In this document: piece by piece, positions 19,954-30,999 of the stretch
Layout of the letters: each line of letters begins with the position of its first letter
Numbering within the stretch: position 1 is the first letter of the stretch
Assembly: GCA_963760125.1 (NCBI GenBank)
Contig: CAVXBV010000011.1
Coordinates: 124,001 to 188,000, forward strand
Length of the DNA stretch: 64,000 bases
From: RYN-111 sp963760125
GTDB lineage: Bacteria; Actinomycetota; Actinomycetes; Mycobacteriales; SCTD01
Direction of reading: 5' to 3'
Notes under the pieces: generated by a model
Database searches by the model: none
Told to the model about the DNA's origin: nothing
Seen by the model: the letters and a program-made list of their open reading frames with translations, nothing else
Made by a program: the position numbers and the translations under genes

Positions 19954-22900
19954 GTGGGTGAGGCAGGACGGCACCGGCCGCGCCGGTCGCTGCTCTCTCC
20001 GCGCGTCGTGGGCTCGCGGGGCGCGCGGCTCCTCACGGCGGTGTCGGTGGCCCTCGCCACCGCCTCCACGGGTCTGGTCACGCTGGCGGCTCCTGCCTTA
20101 GGTGACGTCCCCAAGCCGACGATCACCGCGAGTCCGCCCGCGCGAGCCTCCTCCGTCACCCCGACGTGGTCGTTCGACACGACCGACCCCAGCGCCGCCT
20201 GGGAGTGCACGGTCGACGTGGCTCCCGCGACTGCCCCCACCGCGTGGCAGCCCTGCGGCGTCGCGGGCCAGCCGACCAGCGACTACGCGCCCGCCCTGAC
20301 GGCCGACGGCGACTGGATCTTCTCCGTCCGCCAGGTCGTCACCGGCGACCTCGCGCTCATCGCGCAGTCCGCGACGTACACCCTCGACACGATCGCCACG
20401 GCAACGGTCGCTCCCGTCACGACCCCGACGAACAACACCTCGCCCGACTGGCTGGTCACCCCGGAGAACGCCGGGTCCTCGGCGACCTGCTTCGTTCCGG
20501 GCATGACCGCTCCGGCCGCGTGCTCCGGCACCTGGACGACCCCGGTCACGCTCCCCCAGGGCACCACGACCCTCACGGTGACGGTCACCGACGACCTGGG
20601 CAACGTCGACGTGGAGACCGCCACGGTGGAGATCGACACCACGGCGCCGGCGACCCCGATCCCGGTGCCGGCGGGTGCGCTGCTCACCAACGACCCGTCG
20701 CTGACCTGGACCTGGGACCCAACGGACGCGACGACGGCCACCTGCACCCTGGTCCGCGATGGGGTCGACGTCGCGACCGGCGCCTGCACCTCCCTCGGGC
20801 GGTACGACGCCCAAGCCACCAGCGACGGCAGCTACTCCCTCCGGGTGGACCTGGCGGACGCGGCCACCAACAGCGCCACCGGTGCCTCGGACCCGGCGCG
20901 GGACGTGGTCTTCGACGGGACCGCCCCGAACGCCCCGGTGCTGCTCACCGGCCCCCCGACGGCCCGGGGCACGGCTACGTCCGTCACGTGGACCTTCACC
21001 ACCCCCGGCGTCCGGACGTCGTGCACGCTGTCCGCGCCGGGACAGACCGACCTCGTGGACGCCGACTGCCAGGACGGCACCGCCACCTTCACCGGGCTCG
21101 TCGATGGGACCTGGTCGCTGGCCGTCACGACGTACGACGCTGCCGGCAACGCCGCAACGATGAGCCCGCTGCCGACGTGGACCGTGGACCTCACGGGCCC
21201 GACGGCGCCGGACGTCACGGGCTTCGCCGGACTGACCAACGTGCCGACACAGCGCTACGACGTCACGCCGACCGAGGCAGGACCGGTCGTGCAGTGCCGA
21301 CTGGTGGGGGTGACCACGGCGGGGGTCGTGCTGGACCCGGCCTGGGACGACTGCACCGCCACGCGCAGCGTCACCACCGCGCTGACGGCCGACGGGACCT
21401 ACCACGTCGAGGCCCGCGTCCTGGACGACCTCGGCAACATCGGGGCCGTCCGTCCCGGACCGGACCTGGTGTACGACGGGACCGCGCCGGCCGGTGCGGA
21501 CCTCTCGCGCGTGCCGGCGGTCACGGCCGTCGTCCCCGCGCTCGCCTTCGCCGTCGAGACGGGGGGCTCCGCCACGTGCGTGCTGTCCCAGGGCGTGCCG
21601 CTGGACAGCAGCGACTGCAGCACGGGCAGGTGGACCCCGCCGATCCTCGCCGAGGGCAGCTACACCCTGACGATCACCGTGCGGGACGAGGCCGGCAACG
21701 AGACGACCACGAGCACCGACGTCGAGCTCGACACCACGCCGCCGGCCGTCCCGCAGATCACGGCACCCGTCAGCCCCTCGTCGGTCCTCTTCCTGGGCTG
21801 GGGCGTCGTTGGCGACGGCACGCCCCTGACGTGCACCCTGACCCCCGGCGTCCTCACCAGCCCGGTCGCCTGCACGAACGGCCTCGCCGTGGACCTCACC
21901 GGCCAGGCCGACGGGCTGTACACGCTCACGGTGACGGCGACCGACAGCGCCGGCAACACCTCGAGCGCCACCTCCGTGCACGAGCTCGACACCCTCGCCC
22001 CCGCCGCTCCGGCCGTCACCGCGCCCGGCACGGTCGGCAACGCCATAGCCCTGCGCTGGACGTTCGTGCAGCCCGCCGGGACCACCGCCGAGTGCCGACT
22101 GGTCAGCGGTCTCGCGGTCGGCGGTTGGACCAGCTGCGACGGCGGCACGTACGACGTCAGTGACCTCGCGGACGGCAGCTACGTCCTCGAGGTCCGGCTC
22201 ACCGACGCCGCCGGCAACGTCGGCCTCCCGGGGGCCAGCACGCCGCCGTATCTCTCGGACCGCACCGCGCCGCTGGCCGTGGCGTTGACCGGACCCACCG
22301 GACCCAGCCAGCTCCCGACCGTCACGTGGAGCTGGACCGGCGAGGCCGTCCAAGCGACCTGCCGCCTCGACCGCGACGGCGCCTCGGGCACGCCCTTCGC
22401 CTGCGGCAGCTCCCTGGCCGTGGACCAGGCCACGGTCGCCCTGCCGGCGGACGGGAGCTACCAGCTGTTCGTGCGACTGACCGACGCAGCGGGCAACACC
22501 GGGCCCGAGGTCACGCTGCCGGCGTACGTCCTGGACCGGGTCGCGCCGGCCGTCCCGGTGGTGACCGGTCCGACTGGCACCGGCAACGACCCGCGTGCCG
22601 TCTACACGTTCCTCCCCGAGCCGGGCGCCGCTGTCGAGTGCCGCGTGGTGCACGACGACGCCGCCGGCCCCTGGGCGACCTGCGCGAGCGGCGACGTCCG
22701 GACGCTCACGGTCGACGGGCGCTACCGGCTCGAGGTGCGCCAGACCGACGCGGCCGGCAACACCAGCGCTGTCGGGGCCAGCCCCACCTACCTGTACGAC
22801 GCGACGGCCCCGGCGCTGCCGGCCGTGGTCGCCCCCGCAAGCCCCTCGAGCCGGCTGTTCCCGTCGTGGTCGTTCAGCAGCGAGACCGGTGCCGCGCCGA

Positions 22901-25900
22901 GCTGCCGGGTCGTGCGGGGCAGCGCGCTCGTCCAGGACTGGGCGGCGTGCACCAGCCCCTTCACACTCGACCTCGCCGGTCTGCCGGACGGCCCCTACCT
23001 CCTTCAGGTCCGCGTAACGGATCGGGCGGGCAACACCGGCCCGGTCGGCGAGGCGGTGCCGTACGTCCTGGACACGACCGCGCCCGAGGCGCCCGTCGTG
23101 ACCGGCCCGTCCGGCCCGTCGCCGCTCCTCGCACCCTCCTTCACCTGGACCGCCGAGGCGGGGACCGGCTCGGTGTGCCGCTTCGAGCTCGACGGGGTTG
23201 CGCAGGGCGCCGGCGCCACCTCCTGCTTCGCCCCGTACGCGCCGCAGCTCACCAGCGACGGCAAGTGGGTCCTGACGGTGCAGCTGTTCGACCTGGCCGG
23301 CAACCGCAGTCTCGTGGGCCGCAGCGGCAGCTACGTGCTGGACACCGTCCCGCCGCTGGCGCCGGTGGTCCAGGGACCGACGAGCCCTGGCCGCACGACC
23401 GCCCCGAGCTGGTCGGCCAGGGTCGAGACCGGTGCCACCACCGAGTGCCAGCTGTTCGCCGGCGCGAGCGTCGTGTCGGACTGGGCGCCCTGCCTGCTCC
23501 CGCTGGTCACGCCGCTCACCACCGACGGGGCCTACACCCTGGTGGTGCGGGCCACGGACGCGGCGGGGCTGACGAGCAAGGTGGGCCACGCCGACTACGT
23601 CCTGGACACCACCGCTCCCCCCGCGCCGGTCTTCACGGCGACCACCGCCAGCCCGGGGCGGACGCGCGCGCTGTCCTTCGCCTGGACCGGCGAGAGCGGC
23701 GCGACCTTCCAGTGCCGGCTCAGCCGCGGCCCCCTGGTGTTGCAGGCTCCCAGCGCCTGCACCAGCCCGCAGCTGGTGAACCTCGTCGACAGCACGGATC
23801 CGGCGAACCCCGTCCCGCTGCCCGACGGTGCCTACACGCTGTCGGTCGTGGCGACCGACGCCGCCGGCAACGCCGGAGCCGCGGCGACCTCGACATACGT
23901 GCTCGACACCACCCCGCCGGCCGCACCGGTCCTGCTGACCGGTCCCGCCGCGATCAGCCCGGACCGGACGCCGACGTGGACGTTCTCCGCCGTCCCGGGG
24001 GTCACGTTCACCTGCAAGCTCACGCCGACCGCGGGTGCCGGGCTGCCCGAGGCCCCCTGCACGAGTCCCTTCACGCCGGCGGCACTGCCCACCGACGACA
24101 CCTGGACCCTGACGGTCCGGGCCTTCGACGCGGCCGGGAACGTCAGCACGCCGCTCGTCACCAGCTACCTGCTCAGTGCCACCGCCCCGGTCACGCCGGA
24201 CGTGGTCGGGCCGGCCAGCCCGGGGCGCAGCAACCCCGTCGCCTGGGCCGTCAGCGTCACCCCCGCGACGGCCGGCCAGGTGCAGTGCGAGCTGCGCAAG
24301 GGAGCGCTGGTACTGCGTCCCTTTGCCGGGTGCGGACCGACGTACAGCGCGGCACTGACCGAGGACACCACCTACGCGGTCGCGGTGCGCGTGGTCGACG
24401 CCAGGGGCGTGGCCTCCAGCGAGGTCCTGAGCCGCTACGTCCTGGACACCCAGGGGCCTGCCGCGGCGCTGCTGACCGCCCCGACCTCGCCGGGCACCGA
24501 CCGCGCACCGGTCTGGACCGTCGCCACGCGCGAGGCGGGCGCGAGCGCCCAGTGCCAGGTGCTGGGGGCGGGCGGCGCGGTGTTCAAGGCCTCCGCGCCC
24601 TGCGCCGTGACCGAGGGCGGCTCGCCCTACCGGCTGGACCTCGTCGGTGCCGACGACGGCACCTACCGGCTGGTCGTGCGGCTCACCGATCAGGCAGGGA
24701 ACGTCGGGGTCGAGACCAGCAGCGCCTACGTGCTGGACACCGGCCCCCCGAACACCGTGCTCATCACGGCGCCCGCGAGTCCGGGCAACAGCGCCTCCCC
24801 GGTCTGGCAGCTCGTCGGCGACGCCGACGCGGCACTGGAGTGCCGACTGACCGGGCCGGGCGTCACCGGGACGGCCTTCGCTCCGTGCGCGACCACGGCC
24901 GGCGTCCCGGGTCTGGGGTCGTTCACCGCCCAGCTGACCGCCCAAGGCACCTTCGTGCTCACCGTCCGCAGCCGGGACGGCGCCGGCAACCTCGGACCGG
25001 AGACCACCTCCGGCTACACCTTCGACAGCGTGCGTCCGACGGCCCCGTCGGCACCCCAGCCGCAGAAGGACCGCGGCAACACCACGACGGTGACGTGGAC
25101 GTTCACCACGGACGTTGGCGCGCTGGCCCTGTGCACGCTCGTCTCCCCGACGGGCGTCACGCGCCCTGAGGTGGGGTGCGTCGCGCCGTACGTCACGGAG
25201 CTCACGCCGTTCGGTGAGGACGGGCCGTTCCAGCTGAAGGTCCGCGCCGTCGACGAGGCGGGCAACACCAGCGAGACCGTCATCGGGACCTACGTCCTGG
25301 ACCGCAAGCCGGCCGGCGCCCCGGCCATCACCGCGTCCCCGGCCAACCGCTCGCCCGACACCACGCCGACCTGGCGCCTCGCGGCCGCGTCGGCCGGCGA
25401 CGTGCTCGAGTGCCGGTTGGTCGGGACTTTCCGGCTCGGACTGGGCGGCCTGCACGTCCCCGGTGACGTTCTCCCTCGCGCCCGCGACCAGCGGGCAGTA
25501 CCAGCTCGAGGTCCGTGCGACCAACGCCGTCGGCAACCTGTCGCCGGTGACCAGCTCCGCGGTGTACACGCTGGACCCGGCCGCGCCGTGGACCGTCGAG
25601 GTGCTGCCCCCGAGCGGCACGGCCGCCCCGAACCGGCAGCACGACCGCAACCGCAACCCCGTGTTCACGATCGTGCGGCAGGCAGAGGACACCACGACCG
25701 TCGCGCTGGAGTGCGAGGTCACCCGCTTCGACGGCGGCCCGGCGACGGTCACGCCCTGCCTGCCAGGCGACGTGACCGCGGACCTCACTCTCACCACAGC
25801 GCTGCTCGGACCGCTGACCGGGGACGGGAGCGTCGTCCTCACCGTGCGCACCCTGACCGCCGACGGACGGCGCAGTCCTCGCGCCAGCGCGGTCTACCAC

Positions 25901-26944
25901 TACGACGACGTCCCGCCCAGCACCCCGCTGCTCACCCCGGAGTCGTTCTTCCAGGGATACCTCCCGAACGTGGTGTGGACCTTCGTCAGCCAGGACGACA
26001 CCGACCGCTTCCGCTGCCGCCTCTCCAAGGGCGGACCGGTCGGCCCGGGGGGGACCGACTACCAGCCCTGCACCTCTCCGGCGGCGGTCACCCTCCCCAC
26101 CACCGGCACCTGGACCTTCGAGGTCGTGGCCGTCGACCCGGTGGGGAGCCGCTCCGCGTCGACCGCCGTCTCCACCTACGGGTTCCTGCCGCTGGTGCCG
26201 ATCCCTGCGCCCCGGGGTCCGGCTGCGGGCCAGGACCCCACCCCGACGTGGTCCTTCCCGGTGCCGCGCGGTCTCACCGCGTTGTGCTCGGTCACCGGTC
26301 CGGGGGGTGTTGGTGTCGCCGCCAACAGGGACTGCAGCAGCGGCACCTTCTCGGTGGCGCTTCCGGAGGTCGCCGGGGGGTACACCCTGGCTGTGGTGCT
26401 GGGTGACGGGTTGACGAGCAGCATTCCCGGACTCGCGAGTTACCTGTACACCCCGCCGGTGCGAACCGGTTTCCTGGAGACGCCGACCGTGGACCCCGCC
26501 GTGCCCCCGGCACCCGTCCGACCTCGGGCACCGCGCCCGGGTTCGGGTCCTGGAGGAGGTCCTGTCGCGCCTGGTCCCGCTGCGCCGCCCGGCGCCCCTG
26601 GCATCGATCCGCAGGCTCCCCGCGGTCCGGGACGGACGGCCCCGACGGCTCTCGCTCCCTCCCGGGCGTCGGTGCCCCTGGCCCGTCCGGTGCTTCCCAG
26701 CCCTGCCCTGGACGAGGTCCCGCGCATCATCGGCAAGGCCCTGACCGATCTCGGACGTCGGCCCACCATCCCGCTGCTCCTGCTGTCGATCGTGCTGGGC
26801 TTCCTGCTGCTGCAGAACCGGATCGACCGCCGCGACCCCAAGCTCGCCGAGGCGCCGATGGGCGCCGAGCCCGAGCTGGAGTTCGGCCCCGTGCTCGGTC
26901 GCACACCCCGAGGCAGCGCCCCGTCCGGAGGGCTGACCGCATGA
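19954..26944 (+). CDS. Giant secreted, membrane-anchored protein with about 22 Ig-like repeats (apparent frameshift near 25423)
   Basis: About 2,329 aa after one correction. The basic N-terminus and hydrophobic stretch (about residues 28-50) form a signal peptide. About 22 modules of 95-100 aa follow. Each has a Trp-rich strand (TWSFT-like), two cysteines about 15-25 residues apart, a DGxYxLxVRxTDAAGN strand, and a linker YVLDTTAPxAPVxTGP. This is an Ig-like fold pattern, with a likely disulfide per module. A Pro/Gly-rich stretch and one helix near the C-terminus (IPLLLLSIVLGFLLLQ) anchor it in the membrane. The frame changes at 25423-25425: dropping one G restores CRLVGLSGSDWAACTSP. Codon 49 is TTA. 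GTG start. It overlaps the GGDEF gene by 4 nt. Adhesion or a surface-layer role is a guess. Confidence 0.8.
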
Positions 26945-28626
26945 GGTTCACGACCAGGCAGGCCCGCATCTCCGTCGCGGCCGGCGACGCGGTTCCTGTC
27001 ACGGAGCGGTTCCGGGTCAGCCAGTGGCTGCGCGTGGCGTTCGCCGGCCTGCTCGGGATGGGCCTGCTCACCCTCCCGTCGGCCTTCGAGCCGCAGGGCA
27101 ACGAGATGGTGCCGTGGCTGCTGGGCTACCTCGGGGTCGCCGGGCTCGGTGAGGTCGCCGTGCGGCTGCGACCGCAGCGGGCTCTCGGGTTGTTCTCGAC
27201 GTTCCTCATCCTCGACGGCATCTGGCTGTCGACCCTCACCTACCTGTCCGGGGCCACCACCAGCCCCGTGCGGTACGGCGTCCTGCTCCACCTGGGCGCG
27301 GTGACCCTGCTCGCCAGCTACCGGACCGGCGTCAAGCTCGCCGTCTGGCACTCGCTGCTGCTGCTCGCGAGCCGCAACCTCGTCGACGCGCGCGTGCTGC
27401 CGGACACCACGCAGTCCGATCTCATCGGGTCCGCGAGCCAGGACCAGCGGCTCATCATCTTCGTCGTCGTGCTGTGGCTGGTCGCCATCAGCACGTCGAC
27501 GCTGTCGGCGATCAACGAGCGCGAGCTGCGCCGCCGACGCGGGGACCTCGAGGCGCTGACCCACCTGGCGGAGCAGATCGAGCGGACGGACGACTCGAGC
27601 AGCGTGGCGCGCACCCTGCTCGATGCGGCGGTCGCCAGCTTCGGGTTCCCCCGGGGGATCGTGCTCGCCAGCGCCGACGGGCACCTTCCGCTGTTGGCGT
27701 CGTACGGGCTGGACGACACGGTGGCCCGACGGCCCGGGCGCGCCGGCCCCAGTGAGGTCGTCCAGGAGGCGCACGCGCAGAAGGCGACCGTCCTGGTCCA
27801 GGGCTTGGACCCCGAGGCTGATCCGTGGCTGTCGCGGCTGCTGCCCGATGCCCGCAACCTGGTCGTCGTCCCGCTGTCAGCCGAGGGCCGGTCACTGGGT
27901 GCGCTCGTCGTCGAGGCGCCCAAGGACGTCCGGATCCAGCGCCGGGTGGTGACCGGCCTCGAGCGCTCCGCGACCTATGCCGCCCTGGCCCTGCGCAACG
28001 CCTGGCTGCTCGAGCAGGTGCAGCGCCTCGCGGCCACGGACGGCTTGACGAAGATCGCCAACCGTCGCACGTTCGAGACGACCCTCGAGCGGGAGATCGC
28101 CCGAGCGACGCGCAGCGCCGAGCACCTGAGCCTCGTGATGATCGACATCGACCACTTCAAGGCGCTGAACGACAACCACGGGCACCAGGCAGGAGACGAG
28201 GTCCTCCGCAACGTCGCGGCGGCGCTCTCCTGCGAGTGTCGTGACTTCGACACCGCCGCGCGCTACGGCGGCGAGGAGTTCGCCGTCATCCTGCCCGGCT
28301 GCGGACCCGAGGAGGCCCTCGAGATCGCGGAGCGCCTGCGGTCGTCGGTGGCTCTCGTCCCGGGGACGGTGCAGGTCACGGCGTCGGCAGGCGTCGCGAC
28401 CTTCCCCGCGCACGCCGGTGACGTCGACACGCTGGTGCGGGCGGCGGACCAGGCGCTCTACGCGAGCAAGGCCGCGGGCCGCAACCGGACGAGCACGTCC
28501 GCGGGCGTCTCCCCGGAGGCCCAGGTGGATGCTCTCGTCCGCCGGGCCGTCTCGCAGCGGCTCGGTCGCCCGCCGGAGGACGAGTCGGGGCCGCACGCCC
28601 CTGCGCCGCGCAGCCGCGACACCTGA
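26941..28626 (+). CDS. Membrane GAF-GGDEF diguanylate cyclase
   Basis: 561 aa. About five transmembrane helices between residues 28 and 190 precede a coiled region (INERELRRRRGDLEALTHLAEQ). A GAF-like domain covers about 205-350, and the C-terminal GGDEF domain makes c-di-GMP. The active site is RYGGEEFAVI (GGEEF from Gly443). The inhibitory I-site RxxD is present as Arg434-Asp437, five residues before it. TDGLTKIANRRTFE and DIDHFKALNDNHGHQAGDEVL are canonical. ATG 26941 overlaps the stop of the Ig-repeat gene (ATGA), so the surface protein and the cyclase are probably made together. Confidence 0.9.
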   Translation: MRFTTRQARISVAAGDAVPVTERFRVSQWLRVAFAGLLGMGLLTLPSAFEPQGNEMVPWLLGYLGVAGLGEVAVRLRPQRALGLFSTFLILDGIWLSTLTYLSGATTSPVRYGVLLHLGAVTLLASYRTGVKLAVWHSLLLLASRNLVDARVLPDTTQSDLIGSASQDQRLIIFVVVLWLVAISTSTLSAINERELRRRRGDLEALTHLAEQIERTDDSSSVARTLLDAAVASFGFPRGIVLASADGHLPLLASYGLDDTVARRPGRAGPSEVVQEAHAQKATVLVQGLDPEADPWLSRLLPDARNLVVVPLSAEGRSLGALVVEAPKDVRIQRRVVTGLERSATYAALALRNAWLLEQVQRLAATDGLTKIANRRTFETTLEREIARATRSAEHLSLVMIDIDHFKALNDNHGHQAGDEVLRNVAAALSCECRDFDTAARYGGEEFAVILPGCGPEEALEIAERLRSSVALVPGTVQVTASAGVATFPAHAGDVDTLVRAADQALYASKAAGRNRTSTSAGVSPEAQVDALVRRAVSQRLGRPPEDESGPHAPAPRSRDT

Positions 28627-28707
28627 GGGCAACTACAGTCGGACCCGACGACGCACCTGTTGCGGCCGGGGCCCTCCGCCTCCCGCACTGACCCGATGGG
28701 AGCCCTC

Positions 28708-29238
28708 GTGGCCACCGACCTCTACGCGACCCTGACGACCAACCTCGGCGACATCCGGGTCCAGCTGTTCCCGAACCACGCGCCCAAGACGGTGAAGAAC
28801 TTCGTGGGTCTGGCGGACGGCACCGGCGAGTGGACCGACCCGAAGTCCGGCGGCAAGGGCGAGGGGTCGCTGTACGAGGGCACCGTGTTCCACCGCGTCA
28901 TCAACGGCTTCATGATCCAGGGCGGCGACCCGCTCGGTACCGGCACCGGCGGCCCGGGCTACCGGTTCAACGACGAGATCCACCCCGAGCTGCAGTTCAG
29001 CAAGCCCTACCTGCTCGCGATGGCCAACGCCGGCCCGGGCACCAACGGTTCGCAGTTCTTCATCACCGTGACCAACACCCCGCACCTCAACGCCAAGCAC
29101 ACCATCTTCGGTGAGGTCGCGGACGCCGCCTCACGCGCCGTGGTCGACGCCATCGCCACCACCCCGGTGGGCCGCCAGGACCGTCCGGTCACCGACGTCG
29201 TCATCGAGAAGATCACCGTCGAGCAGGTCGAGTCCTGA
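28708..29238 (+). CDS. Peptidyl-prolyl cis-trans isomerase, cyclophilin type
   Basis: 176-aa single-domain cyclophilin without a signal peptide, so cytoplasmic. TNLGDIRVQLFPNHAPKTV opens the fold. FHRVINGFMIQGGDPLGTGTGG holds the catalytic Arg of FHRVI, and NGSQFFITVTNTPHLNAKHT the ligand pocket. I chose GTG 28708 (GGAG 5 nt upstream) because homologues begin at this ATDLYATL-like position; ATG 28696 is an alternative. A TACAGT at 28634-28639 could be a -10 element. Confidence 0.93.
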   Translation: MATDLYATLTTNLGDIRVQLFPNHAPKTVKNFVGLADGTGEWTDPKSGGKGEGSLYEGTVFHRVINGFMIQGGDPLGTGTGGPGYRFNDEIHPELQFSKPYLLAMANAGPGTNGSQFFITVTNTPHLNAKHTIFGEVADAASRAVVDAIATTPVGRQDRPVTDVVIEKITVEQVES

Positions 29239-30179
29239 CAGGCGCCACCCCGCCGGAAGCGCCATCGGTCTGCTTCCGGCACACCGACCGGGAGACCTTC
29301 GTCAGCTGCGCCCGGTGCGGTCGCAAGATCTGCCCCGACTGCATGCGCCCGGCGTCCGTCGGCTTCCAGTGCCCGGTGTGCGTCAAGGAGGGAAGTGCGA
29401 GCGTCCGGCAGGCCCAGGCGCCGTACGGCGGGAAGGTGCACACCCGACCGCTGGTCACCCAGGTCCTCATCGGGGTCAACGTGGCGATCTTCCTGCTCAC
29501 CACGCTGACGGGAACCGGCCTGCTGGCGGGCGGCAACCCGTCCGAGCTGTTCCGCCGGCTCGCGATGGTCCCCCTCACCGAGTTCAACGGCTTCACGGTC
29601 CCCGGGACGGTGGGCGAGGGCGTCGCCAACGGCGGCTACTACCGGCTGCTCACCGCGATGTTCCTGCACTACGGGATCGTCCACATCGCGCTGAACATGC
29701 TGTGCCTCTACCAGCTCGGCCCGTACGTCGAGCGGTCGCTGGGCCGGCTCCGCTTCATCGGGCTCTACGTGCTGTCCGGACTCGGGGGGTCGGCCCTGTC
29801 CTACTCGGGCATCGCGGGCGGCTCGAGGTTCGTCCAGGCGGCGGGCGCCTCGGGCGCCGTGTTCGGCCTGTTCGCGGCGTTCTTCGTCCTGGAGCGCAAG
29901 CGCGGCGGGAACGTCGGCGGGATCGCCCTGACGATCGGGATCAACCTGTACATCAGCTTCAGCGTCAGCTTCATCGACTGGCGCGGCCACGTCGGTGGGC
30001 TCATCACGGGTGGTCTGCTCGCAGCCGCGCTCGTCTACGCGCCGCGGGGGAACCGCCGGTCCCTGCTGCAGGGCGTCGCGTTCGCCAGCGTGCTGGTGCT
30101 GATCGTCGGCGTCGTCGCTGTCCGCACGTCGTCCCTGATCCTCACGGCTGATCCTCACCGGCTGATCCTCGCCCACTGA
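29235..30179 (+). CDS. Rhomboid family intramembrane serine protease with N-terminal zinc finger
   Basis: About 314 aa. An N-terminal B-box-like zinc finger (CFRHTDRETFVSCARCGRKICPDC ends in Cys-x2-Cys pairs; then QCPVCVKEG) precedes a six-helix rhomboid domain. The domain has HYGIVHIALNMLCLYQLG, the catalytic serine in AGASGAVFGLFAAFF, and the histidine in DWRGHVGGLITGG. The zinc-finger codons have no ATG, GTG or TTG start upstream. The only candidate is CTG 29235, overlapping the cyclophilin stop as CTGA. ATG 29343 would cut the finger, so a CTG start is proposed with caution. Confidence 0.8.
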   Translation: MTGATPPEAPSVCFRHTDRETFVSCARCGRKICPDCMRPASVGFQCPVCVKEGSASVRQAQAPYGGKVHTRPLVTQVLIGVNVAIFLLTTLTGTGLLAGGNPSELFRRLAMVPLTEFNGFTVPGTVGEGVANGGYYRLLTAMFLHYGIVHIALNMLCLYQLGPYVERSLGRLRFIGLYVLSGLGGSALSYSGIAGGSRFVQAAGASGAVFGLFAAFFVLERKRGGNVGGIALTIGINLYISFSVSFIDWRGHVGGLITGGLLAAALVYAPRGNRRSLLQGVAFASVLVLIVGVVAVRTSSLILTADPHRLILAH

Positions 30180-30183
30180 GTCC

Positions 30184-30648
30184 TCAGGTGACGCGGTAGG
30201 GCTCCAGCAGGAGCAGCGCGGCGTCCGGGTCGGTGCCCAGCCGATGGGCGGACAGCACCACCAGGTGCTGGCCGAGGTCGATCTCCAGCAGCGAGGTCCG
30301 GCGGTCGCGCACCACCCGCAGCCCCTCGACGGCTGCCCAGGGCGCGCGCCGGCGGCGCCAGCCGTCGACGACCTCGAGGTCGGTGCCGTCCGCCGAGACG
30401 ACCGGCCGCAGCAGCAGGTCGCGCAGGCACAGCGCCAGCAGCGCTGCCGCAGCCGGGAGCAGCAACAACCGCCCGATCGGTTCGACCAGGCCGCTGGCCA
30501 GCAGCACCAGCAGTCCGCCCGCAGCCCGCGCCGCCACCAGCCCCGCCTTCGGGGTGAGGCTCAGGTGCGGGGGCGGGGGCGGGGGCGGGGGCGGGGGATG
30601 AGGGAGGTGTGAAGTGCTCATGGGAGGGGTAGCGCTGACGATGTCCAC
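30184..30648 (-). CDS. PH-like small membrane protein with polyproline N-terminus
   Basis: 154 aa. The N-terminus holds a run of about ten prolines (residues 18-27) encoded by a GGGGGC hexamer array. Two adjacent hydrophobic helices follow (LVAARAAGGLLVLLASGLVE, LLLLPAAAALLALCLRDLLL). The C-terminal half has the pattern of a bacterial PH (DUF2581-like) domain: VSADGTDLEVVDGWRRRRAPW, then a D-x-L-stranded core ending LLEPYRVT. GTG 30648 follows AGGAG; an internal Met at 30621 is an alternative. Convergent with the rhomboid gene, 4 bp apart. Function unknown. Confidence 0.7.
   Translation of the reverse strand: MDIVSATPPMSTSHLPHPPPPPPPPPPHLSLTPKAGLVAARAAGGLLVLLASGLVEPIGRLLLLPAAAALLALCLRDLLLRPVVSADGTDLEVVDGWRRRRAPWAAVEGLRVVRDRRTSLLEIDLGQHLVVLSAHRLGTDPDAALLLLEPYRVT
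30569..30597. repeat. GGGGGC hexamer repeat coding a polyproline run
   Basis: 4.8 tandem copies of GGGGGC on the plus strand. On the coding strand they read CCC CCG, that is Pro-Pro, so copy-number change keeps the frame and only changes the length of the polyproline run. Confidence 0.85.
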
Positions 30649-30707
30649 ACTGTGGAGATCTCCTGGGGAGAACTACATGGATGTGAGTCGTGCGCGCGTG
30701 CGGGTCC

Positions 30708-30965
30708 TCAGCGCCACTGGGTGGACAGGCCGAAGCCGACGATGATGAAGCCGAAGCCGACGAGCAGGTTGTAGTTCTCGAAGTCCCGCATGATCGGGAC
30801 ATCAGTGCCGGCGATGTAGAAGACGACGAGCCACGCGATCCCGAACAGGAAGAACGCGAGCATCAGCGGCGCGAGCCAGACCGGGCTCGGCCCCTTCTTC
30901 TTGGACGCGCCGGGAGCGGGTGGTGGCGTGTACACGCTCTTCTTCCGCTTCTTGGACTCAGGCAC
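30708..30965 (-). CDS. crgA: Cell division protein CrgA
   Basis: 85-aa protein with two transmembrane helices (about residues 29-52 and 66-82). The basic N-terminus ESKKRKKSVYTPP and the conserved DFENYNLLVGFGFIIVGF and TQWR end are typical of CrgA. It coordinates FtsZ and peptidoglycan enzymes at the septum in actinobacteria. GTG start 30965. It is divergent from the DUF881 gene with 46 bp between, the usual crgA neighbourhood close to pknB and pbpA. Confidence 0.93.
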   Translation of the reverse strand: MPESKKRKKSVYTPPPAPGASKKKGPSPVWLAPLMLAFFLFGIAWLVVFYIAGTDVPIMRDFENYNLLVGFGFIIVGFGLSTQWR

Positions 30966-30999
30966 GTCCAGGACCCCTTCCGATCGATGCTTGTCGGGT

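Noticed and set aside
20098..25851. 1,917-codon open frame on the minus strand inside the Ig-repeat gene
   Set aside because: It is a shadow of the plus-strand repeats: Arg/Gly/Ala-rich without domains or signal, and the plus frame has clear Ig-like modules.
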